64,000 nt of DNA from Procambarus clarkii (taxonomy: Eukaryota > Arthropoda > Malacostraca > Decapoda > Cambaridae). Below the pieces are notes generated by a model that was not told the DNA's origin, made no database searches, and worked only from the letters and a program-made list of their open reading frames with translations. The DNA lies in assembly GCF_040958095.1 (NCBI RefSeq), contig NC_091188.1, positions 11,651,018-11,715,017 on the forward strand, given 5' to 3'. Positions 11,579 to 26,698 of this stretch are shown piece by piece (within the stretch, counting starts at the first letter, position 1; every line of letters starts with the position of its first letter). The position numbers and the translations under genes were made by a program.

Positions 11579-14548
11579 CTATAACCACCCAATCCCACTC
11601 ATATACTTGTCCAACCCGTGCTTGAAACAATCGAGGGACCCCACCTCCACAATGTTACGCGGCAATTGGTTCCACAAATCAACAACCCTGTTACTGAACC
11701 AGTATTTACCCAAGTCTTTCCTAAATCTAAACTTATCCAATTTATACCCATTGTTTCGTGTTCTGTCCTGTGTTGATACTTTTAATACCCTACTAATATC
11801 CCCCCGGTTATGTCCATTCATCCACTTGTAAACCTCTATCATGTCACCCCTAACTCTTCGCCTTTCCAGTGAATGCAACTTAAGCTTTGTTAATCTTTCT
11901 TCATATGAAAGATTTCTAATTTGGGGAATTAACTTAGTCATCCTACGCTGGACACGTTCAAGTGAATTTATATCCATTCTATAATATGGCGACCAAAACT
12001 GAACTGCATAATCTAAATGGGGCCTAACTAGAGCAAGGTATAGCTTGAGAACCACACCAGGTGTCTTGTTACTAACGCTGCGATTAATAAATCCAAGTGT
12101 CCGATTTGCCTTATTACGAACATTTATGCATTGATCCTTTTGTTTTAAATTCTTACTAATCATAACTCCCAGATCCCTTTCGCAATCCGACTTCGCAATC
12201 ACAACACCATCTAGCTCGTATCTTGTAACTCTATCATCATTACCTAACCTCAGAACTTTACATTTATCAGCATTAAACTGCATCTGCCAATCCTTTGACC
12301 ATTTCAAAACCCTATCTAGATCAACTTGAAGTGATAGTGAGTCCTCCTCCGAATTAATTTCCCTACCGATTTTCGTATCATCGGCAAATTTGCAAATGTT
12401 GCTACTCAAACCTGAATCTAAATCATTTATATAAATTATAAACAACAGAGGTCCCAGGACAGAGCCTTGAGGCACTCCACTTACAACATTTTCCCACTCT
12501 GACTTGATTCCATTTATACTAACTCTCTGTTTCCTTTGGTATAGCCATGCCCTAATCCAGCTTAATATAGCACCCCCAATACCATGAGACTCTATCTTTT
12601 TAATCAGTCTTTCATGTGGCACTGTATCAAAAGCTTTGCTAAAGTCAAGGTATACAACATCGCAATCCTTACCACTATCAACTGCCTCAACAATGCTAGA
12701 ATAAAAAGATAACAAATTTGTTAAACATGAACGGCCATTTATAAAACCATGTTGCGACTCAATTATTAATTTATGTTTTTCAAGATGAAGACGAATTTTA
12801 TTTGCTATTATAGATTCGAGTAACTTTCCCACAATAGACGTTAGGCTAATTGGTCGATAGTTAGACGCAAGTGATCTATCTCCTTTCTTAAAAACTGGTA
12901 TCACATTAGCAACTTTCCAAAACTCTGGCACTCTGCCTGACTCTATTGATTTATTAAATATGATTGACAGTGGGTCACAAAGCTCCTCTTTGCATTCTTT
13001 AAGCACCCTGGCAAACACTTCATCCGGCCCTGGGGATTTGTTTGGTTTGAGTTTTACTATTTGTTTAAGAACATCCTCCTTGGTAACTGCTAAACTCGTC
13101 AACCTGTCCTCGTCCCCACCCACATAGACTTGTTCGGCTGAAGGCATATTGTTAAGTTCCTCTTTAGTAAATACAGATACAAAATATTTATTAAAAATAC
13201 TACTCATCTCTTCATCACTATCTGTTATTTGACCTGTCTCAGTTTTTAATGGACCTATCCTTTCCCTAGTCTTGGTACGATATAACTGAAAAAACCCTTT
13301 AGGATTTGTCTTTGCTTGCTCTGCTATGCGAACTTCATAGTTTCTTTTTGCTTTCCTTATCTCTTTTTTAACATTTCTAACCAGTTGTACGAATTCCTGT
13401 TCTAAAGTGACCTCCCCATTTTTAATCCTTTTGTACCAAGCTCTCTTTTTACCTATAAGGTTCTTCAAATTCTTTGTTATCCACTTTGGGTCATTAGTAT
13501 TCGATCTATTCAATTTGTATGGTATACTACGTTCCTGTGCTCTGTTTAGAATATTCTTAAATAAGTTATATATTGAATCCACATCGAAATCCCCATTTAA
13601 GTCACCTATCGCTGGGTTCATGTCTCGCTCCAAGACCGGCCCACACCCCATACCCAAGAGTTTCCAATCAATTTGACCCAAAAAATTTCTTAGGCTATTA
13701 AAATCAGCTTTTCGAAAATCTGGCACTTTAACAGAATTTTCTCCTACTGGTCTATTCCATTCTATGCTAAATCTGATTTCTTTGTGATCACTGCTCCCTA
13801 GCTCACTCCCTATTTCGATGTCATTAATTTGCGTTTCCCTGTTAGTTAACACTAAATCTAAAATATTATTTTCCCGTGTTGGATCCTTAATGTGTTGCGT
13901 AAGAAAGCAATCGTCAATTAATTCTAGAAAATCTTCTGCTTCACTATTCCCTGTTTTGTTCAACCAGTTTATTCCGCTAAAATTAAAGTCACCCATGACA
14001 TAAATACTGTTAGATCTAGATGCTCTAGATATTTCATCCCATAGATGCTTTGCTTCCATTCTGTCTAAATTTGGTGGCCTATATATTACTCCTATTATAA
14101 TATTATTAGCTTTTTCGTTTAATTCTATCCAAATAGTTTCTGTGTGTGGCTCTGTTTTGATTCCCTCTTTGAGACTACATTTCAAATTGTCCCTAACATA
14201 TATGGCTACTCCACCTCCTCGTCTAATATATCTATTTGTGTGAAATAGTTTAAATCCATATATTTGATATTCAGCTAATAGTTCTCTATTTTCTACATTC
14301 ATCCACGTTTCGGTAAGTGCAATAATATCTATTTTTTCTGTGCAGACAAGAGCATTTAATTCGTTAATTTTATTTCTTAGACTTCTACTGTTAGTGTAAT
14401 ATACCCTAAGTGAATTGTTATTTTGCGGACCTTCTCTTTCCCTGATCGTTTTGCCAATTCCTTTCTCCCACAAACACATACTTTTATTACCTCCTTCCTC
14501 CAAATCAATTCCCATACCTCTATCTACTAACAGTTTAAACCCAAACAA
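11579..14548 (-). CDS. CR1 ORF2, AP endonuclease and reverse transcriptase
   Basis: A 989-codon ORF for the protein that nicks target DNA and reverse transcribes the element RNA at the nick. The endonuclease domain (about 48-260) shows SRSLRNK, LTETW (Glu80), GGGVAIYV, GDFN (Asp187) and SSDH (Asp254, His255). The RT domain (about 500-760) shows NKSPGPD, NYRPISLTS, QHGFINGRSC, YLDFSKAFDTVPH (Asp635), GVPQGSVLGPLLF and the catalytic FADD (721-724). The C-terminal region ends with a WFSNRVVDLWNQLPRNIV-like block that is common in CR1 proteins. All catalytic residues are present and there is no internal stop. The first 40 residues before the endonuclease are not conserved, so the real start may be further in. 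Confidence 0.93.
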   Translation of the reverse strand: MFGFKLLVDRGMGIDLEEGGNKSMCLWEKGIGKTIREREGPQNNNSLRVYYTNSRSLRNKINELNALVCTEKIDIIALTETWMNVENRELLAEYQIYGFKLFHTNRYIRRGGGVAIYVRDNLKCSLKEGIKTEPHTETIWIELNEKANNIIIGVIYRPPNLDRMEAKHLWDEISRASRSNSIYVMGDFNFSGINWLNKTGNSEAEDFLELIDDCFLTQHIKDPTRENNILDLVLTNRETQINDIEIGSELGSSDHKEIRFSIEWNRPVGENSVKVPDFRKADFNSLRNFLGQIDWKLLGMGCGPVLERDMNPAIGDLNGDFDVDSIYNLFKNILNRAQERSIPYKLNRSNTNDPKWITKNLKNLIGKKRAWYKRIKNGEVTLEQEFVQLVRNVKKEIRKAKRNYEVRIAEQAKTNPKGFFQLYRTKTRERIGPLKTETGQITDSDEEMSSIFNKYFVSVFTKEELNNMPSAEQVYVGGDEDRLTSLAVTKEDVLKQIVKLKPNKSPGPDEVFARVLKECKEELCDPLSIIFNKSIESGRVPEFWKVANVIPVFKKGDRSLASNYRPISLTSIVGKLLESIIANKIRLHLEKHKLIIESQHGFINGRSCLTNLLSFYSSIVEAVDSGKDCDVVYLDFSKAFDTVPHERLIKKIESHGIGGAILSWIRAWLYQRKQRVSINGIKSEWENVVSGVPQGSVLGPLLFIIYINDLDSGLSSNICKFADDTKIGREINSEEDSLSLQVDLDRVLKWSKDWQMQFNADKCKVLRLGNDDRVTRYELDGVVIAKSDCERDLGVMISKNLKQKDQCINVRNKANRTLGFINRSVSNKTPGVVLKLYLALVRPHLDYAVQFWSPYYRMDINSLERVQRRMTKLIPQIRNLSYEERLTKLKLHSLERRRVRGDMIEVYKWMNGHNRGDISRVLKVSTQDRTRNNGYKLDKFRFRKDLGKYWFSNRVVDLWNQLPRNIVEVGSLDCFKHGLDKYMSGIGWL

Positions 14549-15402
14549 ACACCTCTAACCACTTCTTCTAACGAGTTCGCAACAGCAACAACCCCAGCTC
14601 TCGATAGATGCACCCCATCACGAGCATACATTTCATTTCTTCCATAGAAGTGTTCCCAGTTGTCTATGAAAGATATTGCATTTGATTTGCAATATCTTTC
14701 CAGCCGGCAATTGACACCAAGTGCCCTCGATATCCATTCATTTCCCACTCCCTTTCTTGGAAGAATGCCACATATGATCGGGATTCCTCCCTTGCTCCTA
14801 ACTAACTCTATGGCTGTTTTATACCTCTGCATCAGTTCCTCACTCCTAACTCGACCAACATCATTTCCTCCCACGCTAATGCAAATAATGGGATTGTTCC
14901 CATTACCAGCCATAATATCATTCATGTTGTTTATAATATCACCAATGCCAGCTCCGGGATAGCAAACCCTTAACCTGTTCCCCCTATCTCTAGCACAAAA
15001 CGTTCTATCCAAATACCTTATCTGGGAATCTCCCACAACTAATGTTTGCTTAGGTACTTCCTTTACTTTCTGAGGGGCCTGCGCTTCCTTTCTCTTCGTT
15101 GCTTTCCCTTTTGCGCGATCCGCAGTCTCACCACAGCACTCGTCCTCCAAAACGTCAAATGAATTAGAAGTTGCTATGGCGTTTGAAGGCGGCTTTATCA
15201 AAGTCTTCTTAAGGCCCCTGTCTTTCGCAACTCTCCAAGACGAGGTCCCTTTACTGCTGGTCTCCTCCTTCGTTACTTCTCGTTGTTTTTTAAGCTGACG
15301 CACCTCCTCCCGCAGAGAGTCCAACTCTGTCCTCAGGGCTCCCACTAGAGTCACCAGGTCCTTAACTACAACTTCCATATTGCTATGATAATATAACAAC
15401 AC
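14527..15402 (-). CDS. CR1 ORF1, coiled coil plus SGNH esterase-type domain
   Basis: A 291-codon ORF. Methionine 9 (15376-15378) is the more natural start because it opens the heptad-rich segment MEVVVKDLVTLVGALRTELD, and the first eight residues look like leader. Residues 10-40 form a short coiled coil, probably for multimerisation. A basic linker follows. Residues 118-285 have the SGNH hydrolase blocks: GDS (Ser126), a Gly-containing block near 150-155, GGND (Asn180) and DGVH (Asp262, His265). Esterase-type ORF1 proteins are known in CR1 and related LINEs and act in RNP formation, with an uncertain role for the esterase. The end overlaps ORF2 by 22 bases in another frame, so ORF2 is probably made by reinitiation or a similar coupled mechanism. 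Confidence 0.88.
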   Translation of the reverse strand: MLLYYHSNMEVVVKDLVTLVGALRTELDSLREEVRQLKKQREVTKEETSSKGTSSWRVAKDRGLKKTLIKPPSNAIATSNSFDVLEDECCGETADRAKGKATKRKEAQAPQKVKEVPKQTLVVGDSQIRYLDRTFCARDRGNRLRVCYPGAGIGDIINNMNDIMAGNGNNPIICISVGGNDVGRVRSEELMQRYKTAIELVRSKGGIPIICGILPRKGVGNEWISRALGVNCRLERYCKSNAISFIDNWEHFYGRNEMYARDGVHLSRAGVVAVANSLEEVVRGVCLGLNC

Positions 15403-15555
15403 TCAGGAGCTCCGGTTAACACAACCTCTCACTGTGACTTCACCTATTTTACCTCAATAAACTTATTTCAATTTCAATTTATGTAGCGAGTACAAACAAT
15501 ATACTGGTTTTATAAACAATATATACTTCTCATTAAGCTTAATGAGCTTAATTGA

Positions 15556-15712
15556 TCAACCAGGCTGTGACTCATACGTCAGGCTGCGAGCAGCCACGTC
15601 CAACAGCCTGGTTGATCAGTCCGGCAACCAGGAGGCCTGGTCGACGACCGGGCCGCGGGGACGCTAAGCCCCGGAAGCACCTCAAGGTAACCTCAAGGTA
15701 ACCTCAAGGTAA
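15556..15712 (+). mobile_element. SINE-3 related element with tandem tail
   Basis: Contains GGCCTGGTCGACGACCGGGC and GCGGGGACGCTAAGCCCCG, then three AACCTCAAGGT repeats. A GATCAACCAGGCTGTGACTC / GCCTGGTTGATC inverted pair precedes the signature in place of the tRNA head. It shares its 3' half with the copy at 39651-39905. Confidence 0.7.
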
Positions 15713-16132
15713 TGGCGTAACTAATTAGCACTAATCGCAGAAGCTATACTCTCTTCTCTAATTACAGGTAATAGTTCTTCCATCCTCCTATCCTAGTGGA
15801 GGAAGCTGAGGTGTAGTCACGGAATATAAGCAAGCATAAAGTGAATACAGGGTTGACAGATTGGGCTACAAGTAGCGAATTGGGCTACTTTTGAGAGCCC
15901 CGCGCTCCCAAATTTTTAATTTCGCTACTTGCTACTTTTTGGGCTAATTTAAAAGCAAGTTGGGCTAATTTGGGCTATTAATGTTAAGCAACTCAATGAT
16001 GATTATTTATGGTCAGATGCAACACAAAGAAGCACCCCGTGATAGCAGCCATAGACTGACAATTTAAATGCGAGCACAGCACGCAGTATATCCTTTTACG
16101 ACCGAAGATCACATTCCACACAGCCCCGCTCC

Positions 16133-16229
16133 TGTGCCAGGTAAGTCCCCTACGGGCTCACCATAGCCCGTGTGCTACCTGCCCCGCTCCTGTGCCAGGT
16201 AAGTTACGGGCTCACCATAGCCCGTTCCT
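16133..16229. repeat. Tandem pair of a CGGGCTCACCATAGCCCG-type repeat
   Basis: Two copies of GCTCCTGTGCCAGGTAAGT, each followed by a short ACGGGCTCACCATAGCCCGT hairpin. The copies are about 52 bp apart. The stem ACGGGCT/AGCCCGT is perfect in both copies. Confidence 0.7.
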
Positions 16230-16404
16230 GATACAACAGATGACTAAGCTCTGGTATGATTTTTGTCGTAAGACATAGCTCCATAGCTCTGGTAAGACAT
16301 GGCTCCAGAGCAGCTATATCTTTCTGAAGATGAGCTCTCCATGCCTGGATGTAATAATTCATGTGGGGGCGCACCATCTACAGTCTAAGTAGACCTAGGC
16401 GTGC

Positions 16405-16519
16405 GGTTACACAACTGGTCGGGCTCCGGTTAAATAACTGGTCGGGCTCCGGTTAAATAACTGGTCGGGCTCCGGTTAAATAACTGGTCGGGCTCCGGTT
16501 ACACAACCTGTCGGGTTAC
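16405..16519. repeat. 23 bp tandem array, five copies
   Basis: The unit begins GGTTAAATAACTGGTCGGGC and ends TCC, with first and last copies reading GGTTACACAAC. Three further copies of the same unit lie at 16860-16928, separated by about 340 bp of unrelated sequence. Confidence 0.9.
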
Positions 16520-16859
16520 GATTACATTACTCCAGGGGTGTGACTTGTTGGGTTTTGGGTTGTGCATGGTCGTTCTCTGGTTCGTGCATGGTTGTGCTCC
16601 AATGGTTGTTTGTGTACTAGTGCTCCAGGTTTGTTTGCTAAGGCTCTGTTTATATGTTTGCTAGAAATCCGGGTTTCTTTTTTTTGTATATAGTTCAATT
16701 GTTTGCTATGGCTCAAGAGTTGGTGTCTAGGGCAAGTGGAGGGTTTTAGGTAGGGCTAAGGAGATTTTTGTTTGGTCGAGCTAGGAATGGAGTTTGGTTG
16801 TGCTTTGGGACTGTTTAGCTTTGTGGGAGTTGGATGAGATGTATACTTGCTAGGCTTAT

Positions 16860-16928
16860 GGTTATACAACTGGTCAGGGTCCGTTTACACAACTGGTCGG
16901 TCTCCGGTTACACAACTGGTTGGGCTCC
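16860..16928. repeat. 23 bp tandem array, three further copies
   Basis: Same unit as at 16405-16519 (GGTTACACAACTGG core) with individual substitutions. The split arrangement suggests an insertion into, or a duplication of, one array. Confidence 0.85.
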
Positions 16929-17387
16929 GGGGTTGTCATTTGGGCTTCAGGTTGTGCATTACCCTAGCTCTTTGTGTAGTGAAATTTTAAAATAAAGTTA
17001 GATATATATTCACACGTACTAAAAGAATAAGGGTGGTAGGAGAAGAAAATATCAAAGTGTTCAGTGAGGATCCACATGATCTTCTCTGGGTACTCTTTAT
17101 TTTCTTCTCTGAGGCTATGGGTCCCTACACTTGCACCGGAGGTGGTACCCCTTTTAGGTTAAAAAAATTATATAAATATAATGTGTAAATATATTATATA
17201 TGTGTGTGTGTGCAGAAATAATATTAATAAATCAATTAACATCGTGTAGTGTACTCTATATATCAAAATATATTACTTTGAAACCCGTATTAGTCACTAA
17301 ACAAAAAATTGGGCTACTCTTATTACAAATTCGCTACTTTTAGACCGTCAGCTCGCTACTTCCAGCAATTTGGACCTGGCAACCCTG

Positions 17388-17690
17388 AGGGGTATGAGGT
17401 ACTTTGTGTCCCTCATGTTACTCTGCTCTGTTACTACTTCATACACACACGAATATTTGAAGATATTCTTGTGCTGTACCCAGACTTTGCTAGTGCAGGT
17501 TAATAGATCATCCTTACACTTCATGGTCTCTCCTGATTCCATGTATGACTAACCATCCTGTGAGATGTAGATATTATATAAACTTATAGCTAGTTTTTGA
17601 TCTACACTCTGTAATCCTTCGTATAGAATACGGTAGCAGCACATTACTGTGTATACTTAAGCTTGTTAATAATTTTTTTTTTATTCTAAA
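17388..17690 (+). repeat. Dispersed repeat B, copy 1
   Basis: Contains GATATTCTTGTGCTGTACCC, then CTCCTGATTCCATGTATGAC and TAACCATCCTGTGAGATG, ending in GCAGCACATTACTGTGTATA and a T-rich tail. Copies at 43566-43850 and 43986-44140 are clearly homologous, so this is a family with a defined 3' end. I cannot name it. Confidence 0.75.
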
Positions 17691-17880
17691 CTTATTAAAT
17701 TTGTGTCCACTGTTTCGTGTTTATATATTTAGCACACTATTGGTGGATAAAGTCTTCAGCCGAGGAGGAACACCGGGGGAACGAATAATAGAGAGATAAG
17801 TGAACGTTGACCAGTGCGATAACATTGAACTGTGTAAAACCTAACTATTAACATGTGGCTGGGTATAGCCTTGGTAAACA

Positions 17881-18205
17881 GAGCGGGCCTGACGTCACGG
17901 TCACATCGCCCCGTGATTGGTCACAAGGGTCAATTGCGTCACTTGTTTTCATGTTGTGATTGGTGGTTGGCAGCGATGTCTGGTCCTCCAGCACACCACC
18001 GGGTTATTACTTAACCCACCAAGTCATTATGTCTCCAGTCCGCTGTTGTCACCCGTAGAGACAGCCGCTTATCTTTATAATTTATTCGAAATGCTATAAT
18101 TATTATTATTTGCCAATTTTTAAAAGTTTTTGACGCGTTATGGTGATGAGATTGTGAAATAGTTTATACTCGGCGACCTCTGCGTGTGTTAGTGTAAACA
18201 GAAAG
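17881..18205 (+). promoter_or_regulatory. Likely CHIC promoter and 5' UTR
   Basis: The region contains a perfect CRE palindrome TGACGTCA (17890-17897) and two inverted CCAAT motifs (ATTGG at 17916-17920 and 17959-17963) about 250-320 bases before the CHIC start codon. No clear TATA box is placed. Motif presence is seen directly; promoter function is inferred from position. Confidence 0.5.
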
Positions 18206-18330
18206 ATGGCAGATTTCGATGCCATCAACACCATCGAGAGGGATGAGGAGGATAATTCTTCCTCGTCCCTAGAGTCCTACACACAGACGCCTGAGCCTGT
18301 CATCATTAGAGGTGCAGGCAACATTACCGT
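18206..18330 (+). CDS. CHIC2: CHIC exon 1
   Basis: The exon encodes MADFDAINTIERDEEDNSSS and continues to PEPVIIRGAGNIT, the acidic N-terminus followed by the conserved VxxRGxGxxTV segment. The start sits in a good context (AAAGATGG). The donor is GTAAGT. Two bases of the Val42 codon remain. Confidence 0.92.
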
Positions 18331-23424
<5,094 letters not shown>

Positions 23425-23541
23425 ACAAGAAATGCAATAGAAAAAACTTTAGAAGCAGAAAATACTAACCTGTATCACAAACTCGGCTTACACTGGCGAC
23501 TTGCAAGACAACGATGTGATAATTCTTCACTCATGGAGTAT
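23425..23541 (+). CDS. CHIC2: CHIC exon 3
   Basis: The exon encodes TRNAIEKTLEAENTNLYHKL and GLHWRLARQRCDNSSLMEY. It matches the family's helical segment, in which vertebrates have LYHKLCLHWRL. The acceptor is TTTCAG and the donor GTAAGT, both in phase 0. Confidence 0.94.
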
Positions 23542-23774
23542 GTAAGTACACTATTGCATTAGATGTGTTTGTATTATTGTACAGTACTGTATATAGTAAA
23601 ACAGTCAACTTCATTTCCTTGGAAAACATCATTTTATAAATTCAGCAAAATTAATTTTTATCATTCCAAATACAAAATTGTTGCAAAGTGATCACATTTA
23701 TTAGTAAATGTAATCTTATAAATACAACTTGTATAGTTTAACTGTTTTTTTCTGAATACCATTACTGTACTGTA

Positions 23775-23905
23775 CGTGCCCGAAATGCTATGTGTACTAG
23801 TGGCTTTAGGTATTGTATGTACTAGCTCTATCTATAAATCCAACATTATATTTGTAAAACAACTATGTATGTACTTTCCTGAATAAAATTTACTTACTTA
23901 CAATT
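23775..23905 (+). repeat. LINE family A 3' tail, solitary
   Basis: Contains TGCCCGAAATGCTATGTGTA, CTAGTGGCTTTAGGTATTG and GAATAAAATTTACTTACTTA. It is the plus-strand version of the tail at 10667-10800, and the ending is A/T-rich as expected of a LINE 3' end. Confidence 0.75.
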
Positions 23906-24699
23906 TAAAATTGAATGCAGAATTATACAAAGTTTGTTGTAATTGTCATCAATAATTATCATAAAACATACAATCATTTGAAATTTGTGTGCGTCTCATG
24001 CCTTGAACAGTTTGAGCCTCTGTTTTTTTCTTATGCCAATTTTCATTGTAATCTATTCATTTGCCATTAGTAAAACTATTATTTCCAGTTCGGGGCTCCC
24101 TGATTGTGGAAAGTCTTCTTTATTGCCTAACAATATGGCTCTTATTAAATTTTGAGGACTGTTTTTCCAAAACTGGGTTTCTCCTCCAGGATTGAGTTTT
24201 TTTTTATTTACTGCAGTCAATATTTATAAAGTAAATTATATTAAATGACAAAGCACACAAAATGCAATTTGTAATCAAAATATTTGCATTATTATGCAAC
24301 AATAAATATTTGCAATGGCATTGCCAACTGAAACCACCTATCTAATTTCCAGGTTATAATTTTAGTTTCATAAATACCGAATTTTTAAAAGCTATTTAAT
24401 CAATACAGTACAGTTATAGCTTTATTATCATTACCCCAATGCCCACTTGCATTGGGTAGGAAGGAAATGGCCAGAAGAAAACCAATTTAATAATAGTGAT
24501 AGCAACTCTTCATATGATGAAAGTAGAGGGTATGTAATATGCAGTAAAGATATAGCGTGAATTAGGAAAACAGTAGTGAAAAATTATTCGGAAAACGTAA
24601 ATCTGGTTTTGGAAAGAAAGAAGTGCAACCTGGAGACTTGTGGTTAGGTAAATAAGAATGTATGATACGGGATAATGTTGACTGGTAAAGGGGAGATTA

Positions 24700-25330
24700 G
24701 AAATGGGTGGAGATAAAAATGTACTTTGAAAGCGTAATATTTTGAAACGATGAAAGAGGTGCTAATGGGAATTTAATTGACTTTGGTGTGAGAAGGGTGC
24801 AAGATAGTTTTCCACCTGGCTATGTAGTATCTGTGGACAAACTTCAATTAAGTTGAAATTTGGGAATGCTGCAGGTGCTGTTGAAGTGCAGTAAATGCAG
24901 AAATCGTTGAATGTAGTGGAGAATATGACTATTTCAATAGCCACACGTTGAGGGTTAATGTAGGAGTATGCCAGGAGTGTATGATGTAAGCTTTGCTTTT
25001 CTGTATATTCTTCGATGAAGTCTTGAGGGAGATTGTTAGAAGTGTAACCCTAATTTGAAGTAGGCTGATGAAAGTTCTTTTTGAAAAGAGAGAAAAAAAG
25101 TTATTTAGGCTAGTTGAAATTGTATCGAAGTGAGAAAATATTATTAAAAGGAATGTTGAAAAAGCCAAGTTGTGATGGTGGAGAAAATAAAATGTGCTAA
25201 ATAAATATAAACGTTTGAATGTTGAAAGTGGCTGATCAGTTTAAATACTGTACCTTAAATGTGTGATTGATAAGAAGAATTTGTGCAATGAAGTTTAGTG
25301 TAATATCAATCGAGGGAAGGAAAGAGGTTG
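24700..25330 (+). pseudogene. Degraded LINE reverse transcriptase remnant
   Basis: Broken plus-strand frames resemble a non-LTR RT around motif B and beyond: FGVRR near 24780, FDEVLREIVRSVTLI near 25010, LFRLVEI near 25105, and RNVEKAK near 25150. Every motif is degenerate, so this is a weak call. Confidence 0.4.
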
Positions 25331-26244
25331 GTGCAATGAAAAGAAGTGCCATGTGCGAGCGGTCTTTTGTCTCCTTCTGTTGACTTTGTGGCATAATGCA
25401 GAGCTTCTGCATGTGCATGAGAATCTGGAAATTACCCCTAGGTGACCACGACACACAGGCAGAGTGTACGAAACCTATTTCCCTTCACTGAGACCTAGCT
25501 TGTTTGATCGCTAATGAGAGCTCATAGTTTGAGCAGCATGATGATGCTACAAGGCTGTCTTTGGTTTAGACAGTAGGGTGCAACATTTCCATGTAGAAGT
25601 GAGCACCAGACAGCTGCTGGCATCTCAGGAGCTGCTGGCTATGGACACCTGCCTCGGGCAGTATGAAAGAGATTTAGAGGCGAGACTACCCACCATACTT
25701 GACTCTGGAATTGGTGATTTAGCCATGTCACAACTCCATGTGCCCATAGTTGGGTCTACGATGTACCAACATGCATAAAAGCCACTGAATAGCCAATTGC
25801 TGACTGCCTAACCTTAGAGACAAAGGCTGGAGCTGGCTGGCTAAGGCAGGCTTCTGTGCCTTTGTAAATCTTTCCAGCTAAGGACGTGAAGTATAAGAGA
25901 CATACAGTATGTCATTGGTCATTAACTAGAACACATTATCTAAGTTCTTGGGCAAAGTTACTACAGTACCCAGATTTGTCAAGAGTTCTTGCAGGTGGGC
26001 AGAATCCTAAGTTGTATTTAATTCTGAGAATTAAGTGATTATCATAGATACCACAGGTGTAGCATCTAGATGCAACAGGACCGCGAGAAGTAATTGCCTA
26101 ACTAAGTGTAGTTACAGGACGAGAGCTACGCTTGTGGTGTCCCGTCTTCCCAGCACTGTCATGTAACGCTTTAAAATTACATGGGTTTGGCCTCCACTAC
26201 CTTCTCACCGAACTTGTTCTAACCAAGTGTGTATAATATATGTA

Positions 26245-26248
<4 letters not shown>

Positions 26249-26286
<38 letters not shown>

Positions 26287-26380
26287 GAAAATAAATAAAT
26301 AAGTTAATAAATATATATTATATATATATATAATATAATATATATATAATATAATATATATATAATATATAATATATATA

Positions 26381-26424
<44 letters not shown>
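26249..26424. repeat. (GT)n then (AT)n microsatellite
   Basis: A run of about 16 GT at 26249-26281, then AT-rich dinucleotide repeats with interruptions to 26424. It lies about 220 bp before the last CHIC exon. Confidence 0.95.
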
Positions 26425-26426
<2 letters not shown>

Positions 26427-26647
26427 ATATAATTAAAGGCTGGGGTTCATATATTGTGAAGTAGGCTGTTGGTCAACAAAGATGTTTTAATGAAAAAAGT
26501 AGGTTTAATGTTACGGTCACAGTTCAATATTGGATGTTTCTTGCCATTTTATGCTAAAGTGAATTACAGTTTAGTTTAAAATGTATATACTATTTCTGAT
26601 AATCCTCATGTGAAATTGTTCTAATGTTGTCCAATACCCCAATTCAG

Positions 26648-26698
26648 GTTCTGGTGATAGAAGTTATTCCCAAAAAAGATATACTACGACCTGACTGA
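26648..26698 (+). CDS. CHIC2: CHIC exon 4, C-terminus
   Basis: A 51 nt terminal exon encoding VLVIEVIPKKDILRPD then TGA. The family ends in a closely similar LIEFLPKxxIFRPD motif, which confirms this very short exon. The acceptor is TTCAG. Confidence 0.92.
   Translation, partial: VLVIEVIPKKDILRPD

Larger units (their letters stand above)
11513..15444 (-). mobile_element. CR1-type LINE, apparently full length
   Basis: A non-LTR retrotransposon with two overlapping intact ORFs (15402-14527 and 14548-11579). Its 3' end on the minus strand is the octamer repeat TTCTTATGTTCTTATG, the style of terminus known for CR1 elements. A possible 4 bp target duplication, TATT, is at 11509-11512 and 15445-15448. 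From memory, the flanks look like the two halves of a common decapod repeat interrupted by the element. The 5' UTR would be only about 66 bp. No frameshift or stop is seen, so the element may be recent or active. Confidence 0.88.
15848..17387. mobile_element. hAT-like non-autonomous element, about 1.54 kb
   Basis: The left end CAGGGTTGACAGATT and the reverse complement of the right end (CAGGGTTGCCAGGTCC) are inverted repeats. Both ends carry the subterminal motif AAGTAGCGAAT and copies of GGGCTAC. CAGGGTTGCCAG-type termini are usual in hAT elements. The expected 8 bp duplication (AGTGAATA versus AGGGGTAT) does not match, so the boundary or class may be wrong. The interior has no transposase; it contains the GCTCCTGTGCCAGGTAAGT pair and two 23 bp tandem arrays. 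Confidence 0.55.
23542..26647 (+). other. CHIC intron 3
   Basis: Contains a plus-strand LINE tail (23775-23905), a possible degraded LINE near 24700-25330 and a GT/AT array (26249-26424). A 66-codon ORF at 25578-25778 is unrecognised and lacks support. Confidence 0.65.

Noticed and set aside
11484..15000. Plus-strand ORFs of 60-115 codons opposite the CR1 element
   Set aside because: Antisense shadows of the intact minus-strand CR1 ORFs.
25578..25778. 66-codon plus-strand ORF in CHIC intron 3
   Set aside because: The composition looks protein-like but no family is recognised and there are no matching splice sites.
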